Position numbers and translations under genes: made by a program | Part shown: piece after piece, positions 61,286 to 64,000 of the stretch | Layout: every line of letters begins with the position of its first letter | Position numbering within the stretch: the first letter of the stretch is position 1 | The notes under the pieces: generated by a model | Seen by the model: the letters and a program-made list of their open reading frames with translations, nothing else | The model's database searches: none | Told to the model about the DNA's origin: nothing | From: Georgenia wutianyii | GTDB taxonomy: Bacteria > Actinomycetota > Actinomycetes > Actinomycetales > Actinomycetaceae | Direction: 5' to 3' | DNA: 64,000 bases | NCBI RefSeq assembly: GCF_006349365.1 | Contig: NZ_CP040899.1 | Location: forward strand, 930,001 to 994,000

Positions 61286-64000
61286 ATGCAGGTTCGACGA
61301 CGAGTCTGGGGTGGGGCGGCACTGAGCGCCGTCCTGCTGGGGGCGGTGACGGTACCCGCCTCGGGCACGGGACCCGCCACCGCCGCACTCACCACGCCCC
61401 TGGCGGTGAGCGCGGTCGCCGACGGCATGCCCTACCCGCGGCACGAGCCACTGTCGGAGCCGCCGGCCGACCCGGACGACCAGTCCTACTGGAGGGGTGC
61501 CGTCCCCTTCCACGAGATCGCCCCGCTCCTCAACGACCTCGCCGAGGTCAGCGAGTACGTCTCGACCGAGGTCGTCGGCCAGTCCACCGAGGGGCGCGAC
61601 CTCTACCTCGTGACGGTCACGGCCCCGGAGACGGCCGCCGAGAGCATCCAGCAGGACGAGTGGCGCGACCGGATCAAGCACGACGCCGCCGCCGCGCAGG
61701 AGGACGCCGCTCTCCTGGCCGGCTACAAGCCGCCGATCTGGTTCAACAGCAACATCCACGGCAACGAGTGGGACGGCACGGACGCCTCCCTGTCCTACCT
61801 CACCGAGCTCGTCGAGGCGCTCGAGGCCGGTGACGAGGCCGCCACCGCCCTCGCCGAGGGCTACCGGCTCTACTTCACCGTGAGCAACAACCCCGACGGG
61901 CGGGTCGCCGGCACCCGAGCCACCGCGCTCAACCTCGACGCCAACCGTGACTTCATCACGAACACGACGCCCGAGACCCGCGCGATCCGCGACCTCACCA
62001 GCGACCTGCAGCCGATCTTCTTCGTCGACCTGCACGGGTACACCGGCAGCCTCCAGGTCGAGCCCACGGGTCCGCCGCAGGGGGAGAACTACGAGCACGA
62101 CCTCCTCATGCCCTACTCCTACGCCGCGGCGCTGCGCATCGAGCAGGACGTCGTCGACGCCGCGATCGAGGGCAACCCGCTGACGGACGCCGGCGGCATC
62201 CTCATCCCCTACCGCGACATCCCGGACGGCTGGGACGGCTGGCCGCCGATCTTCACCCCGCAGTACGTCCAGTTCCAGGGCTCCATCGCCTACACCGTCG
62301 AGCTGGGCCCGGGCCGCAGCCGGTCGACCGACCCGGTGACGCAGCTCGAGGAGAACGCGCGCAACCTCGAGATCAACCGGCAGGTCGGCCACCAGGTCAT
62401 CGAGTCGACGATCGCCTACGTCGCGGAGAACCGCGACGCGATCCTCGGCAACCAGATGGAGATCTTCCGCCGCGGTGACGCCGGTGAGCCGCTCCGCGAG
62501 ATCCCGGCCGACCCCGACCCGGCGGACTACGCCGGGCCGGACGAGTGGGCCGCGGAGTGGGACGCGGCCGACGTCACCGGGACGGACTTCCCGCGTGCCT
62601 ACGTCATCCCCGCGGGCTCGACCGACGCGGCGACGCTCGTCGACCACCTCCTCGCGCACGGCGTCGAGGTGGGCACCGCGGACTCCGCCTTCACGGCGGG
62701 CGGGCAGGACCACCCGGCCGGCACGTTCGTCGTCGACATGCACCAGCCGCTGCGCGGCCTGGCCAACGTCCTGCTCTCCGACGGCTCGGACATCTCCGAC
62801 CGGGTGCCGAGCATGTACGACATCTCGGCGTGGAGCCTCGGACGCCTGTGGGGCGCCGAGGTCGACCGGGTGGGGGAGACCACCGACCCGGCACTCGCCG
62901 TCACGACGACGCCCGTCGTCGTCGCCCCGCCCACCGGTGAGTTCCCCACCGGCACCGACTACGTGAGCTTCCGGCTCGACGGCGTGGCCGCGGTCCAGGC
63001 GGTCAACCTCCTGCTCGCGGACGGCCACGCCGTCTCCGACGTCGGCGGCGGCACCCTCGTCGTCGGTCCGGACGGTCTCGCCCGGGCGGCCGAGCTCAGC
63101 GAGCTGCTCGGGGTGCCCTTCGCGGCGACCGACGGGAGCGAGCTCGCCGGGCAGGACGTGCGCGGCCTGTCCGCGCTGCGGGTGGGCTACACCTCCTCCT
63201 CCGCCTACGGCGGGGAGGACGAGCTCGCGCTCACCGGTCTCGGGTTCGTCGACCCGGTGCGGGTCACCGCGGCGGGCATCGCCGACGGCAGCGTCGACCT
63301 CTCCGAGATCGACGTCCTGTGGCTGGGCACCCAGCTCCAGCTCGAGCCCGTCGTCGAGGGCGAGCCGGCCGGGCCGGTGCGCCAGGCGCTCACCGACTAC
63401 TTCGCCGCGGGCAAGGGCGTCGTCGCGTCCGCCCAGGCGGGCGTGTGGGCCGGCACCCAGTTCGGGCTCTTCGAGGCCGCGGTGGTCGACGGGCCGCGCA
63501 GCGCGAACGGCGTCGTCCTCGTCGAGACGTCCGGCGCCGCCGAGGTCACTCCGGCCGCCCAGGCGTCCGGGGTCATCGCCGCGCAGGCGGAGGAGGCGGC
63601 CTTCGTCTACGGGCCCGCCTACTTCACCGGCCTGGGGGAGAACGTCGCGGTCGAGCAGACCTTCGCGGCCGAGCCCCTGCTGAGCGGCCACTGGCTGCCG
63701 AACGGGGACGGCTCCGGGGGCCCGGAGCAGGCAGCGAGCCAGCCCTCGGTGATCTCCGCCGTCGCCGACAGCGGTACCCGCGCGCTCGTCTTCGGGACCG
63801 ACCCGCTGTTCCGCACCCACCCGCGCGGCATGTTCGACGACGTCGCCGCCGCGCTGCTGTGGGCCGGACCGGAGGGCGCGCTCGTCGAGGCCCCGGTGGA
63901 GGAGCCCGTCGAGGAGCCGACCGAGGACCCGACCACCCCGGCCCCGACCGATGTGGCGACCGAGGACGCGACGACGGTCGACCCGTCGCCCACCGCCGCG
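61286..64000 (+). CDS. Secreted M14-family zinc carboxypeptidase, partial
   Basis: The gene is open to the right edge (905 codons visible), so its end is outside the window. A signal peptide is visible (RRRVWGGAALSAVLLGAVTV, residues 4-23). The M14 peptidase domain follows with zinc ligands H158 and E161 in NIHGNEWDG, H250 in VDLHGY, the substrate-binding NNPDGR and the general-base Glu in VELGPG (E339). A second domain (about residues 560-860) resembles a Gatase/DUF-like sandwich. The visible end is rich in Pro, Glu and Thr (EEPVEEPTEDPTTPAPTD). ATG has ribosome site GAGAGGA. Confidence 0.9.
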   Translation, partial: MQVRRRVWGGAALSAVLLGAVTVPASGTGPATAALTTPLAVSAVADGMPYPRHEPLSEPPADPDDQSYWRGAVPFHEIAPLLNDLAEVSEYVSTEVVGQSTEGRDLYLVTVTAPETAAESIQQDEWRDRIKHDAAAAQEDAALLAGYKPPIWFNSNIHGNEWDGTDASLSYLTELVEALEAGDEAATALAEGYRLYFTVSNNPDGRVAGTRATALNLDANRDFITNTTPETRAIRDLTSDLQPIFFVDLHGYTGSLQVEPTGPPQGENYEHDLLMPYSYAAALRIEQDVVDAAIEGNPLTDAGGILIPYRDIPDGWDGWPPIFTPQYVQFQGSIAYTVELGPGRSRSTDPVTQLEENARNLEINRQVGHQVIESTIAYVAENRDAILGNQMEIFRRGDAGEPLREIPADPDPADYAGPDEWAAEWDAADVTGTDFPRAYVIPAGSTDAATLVDHLLAHGVEVGTADSAFTAGGQDHPAGTFVVDMHQPLRGLANVLLSDGSDISDRVPSMYDISAWSLGRLWGAEVDRVGETTDPALAVTTTPVVVAPPTGEFPTGTDYVSFRLDGVAAVQAVNLLLADGHAVSDVGGGTLVVGPDGLARAAELSELLGVPFAATDGSELAGQDVRGLSALRVGYTSSSAYGGEDELALTGLGFVDPVRVTAAGIADGSVDLSEIDVLWLGTQLQLEPVVEGEPAGPVRQALTDYFAAGKGVVASAQAGVWAGTQFGLFEAAVVDGPRSANGVVLVETSGAAEVTPAAQASGVIAAQAEEAAFVYGPAYFTGLGENVAVEQTFAAEPLLSGHWLPNGDGSGGPEQAASQPSVISAVADSGTRALVFGTDPLFRTHPRGMFDDVAAALLWAGPEGALVEAPVEEPVEEPTEDPTTPAPTDVATEDATTVDPSPTAA

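Noticed and set aside
60665..63820. Long open frame on the minus strand, more than 1000 codons
   Set aside because: It is antisense to the ATPase and carboxypeptidase genes, has no recognisable domains and reflects the high-GC absence of stop codons opposite real genes.

Overview
The window is high-GC DNA with dense, often stop/start-overlapping genes, a WhiB regulator, an actinobacterial-type GatCAB cluster, a PdtaS-type kinase and an actinobacterial rRNA operon with no tRNA in the 16S-23S spacer. This points to a Gram-positive actinomycete. The 16S sequence and gene set suggest the order Micrococcales, perhaps near Georgenia/Bogoriellaceae, but that placement is an inference from memory and not an alignment.

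Layout. 1-3662 (minus): a coupled five-gene MoxR/DUF58/DUF4129 cluster that runs off the left edge. 3698-6748 (plus): an alpha/beta hydrolase, then a tandem repeat and a palindromic operator before a drug-type ABC exporter with its own small XRE regulator. 6756-9823 (minus): folA-thyA, a small heat-shock gene with CIRCE and HAIR-like operators, an EcsC-like protein and an OsmC protein. 9869-15091 (minus): a second MoxR-DUF58-transglutaminase operon and a DUF2505 gene. 15184-19842: PdtaS kinase, DedA protein, WhiB1, a small membrane protein and a secreted NAGPA/SPOR protein. 20009-28819 (minus): a MacB-like ABC pair, a LuxR-type response regulator with its kinase (anomalous 3' end), a SRAP protein and ligA. 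28941-36321: a DUF871/MupG-like protein, an AspT/YidE-type transporter, a phospholipase D-family protein and gatCAB.

36653-50406 (minus) is the most distinctive part, a respiratory island. It holds two TorD-like chaperones, two complete dmsABC-type molybdoenzyme operons, tatC-tatA-tatB, a ferredoxin-like Fe-S protein, a DUF6457 protein, a carboxymuconolactone-decarboxylase-like protein and a DoxX-like protein. The dmsB-dmsC segments of the two operons are a 1676-bp duplication that I find to differ at only two bases, while the catalytic dmsA genes have diverged. Dyads resembling DosR/DevR boxes lie upstream of dmsA1, dmsA2, tatB and doxX, which suggests a common low-oxygen or redox control. 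The Tat genes would export the twin-arginine DmsA subunits and the TorD proteins would mature them.

50618-64000: an ACT-domain malic enzyme, the rRNA operon (16S, 23S, 5S) with two candidate promoters and a strong terminator, about 1 kb with no convincing gene, a polar amino-acid ABC importer (binding protein, permease, ATPase), and a secreted M14 zinc carboxypeptidase cut by the right edge.
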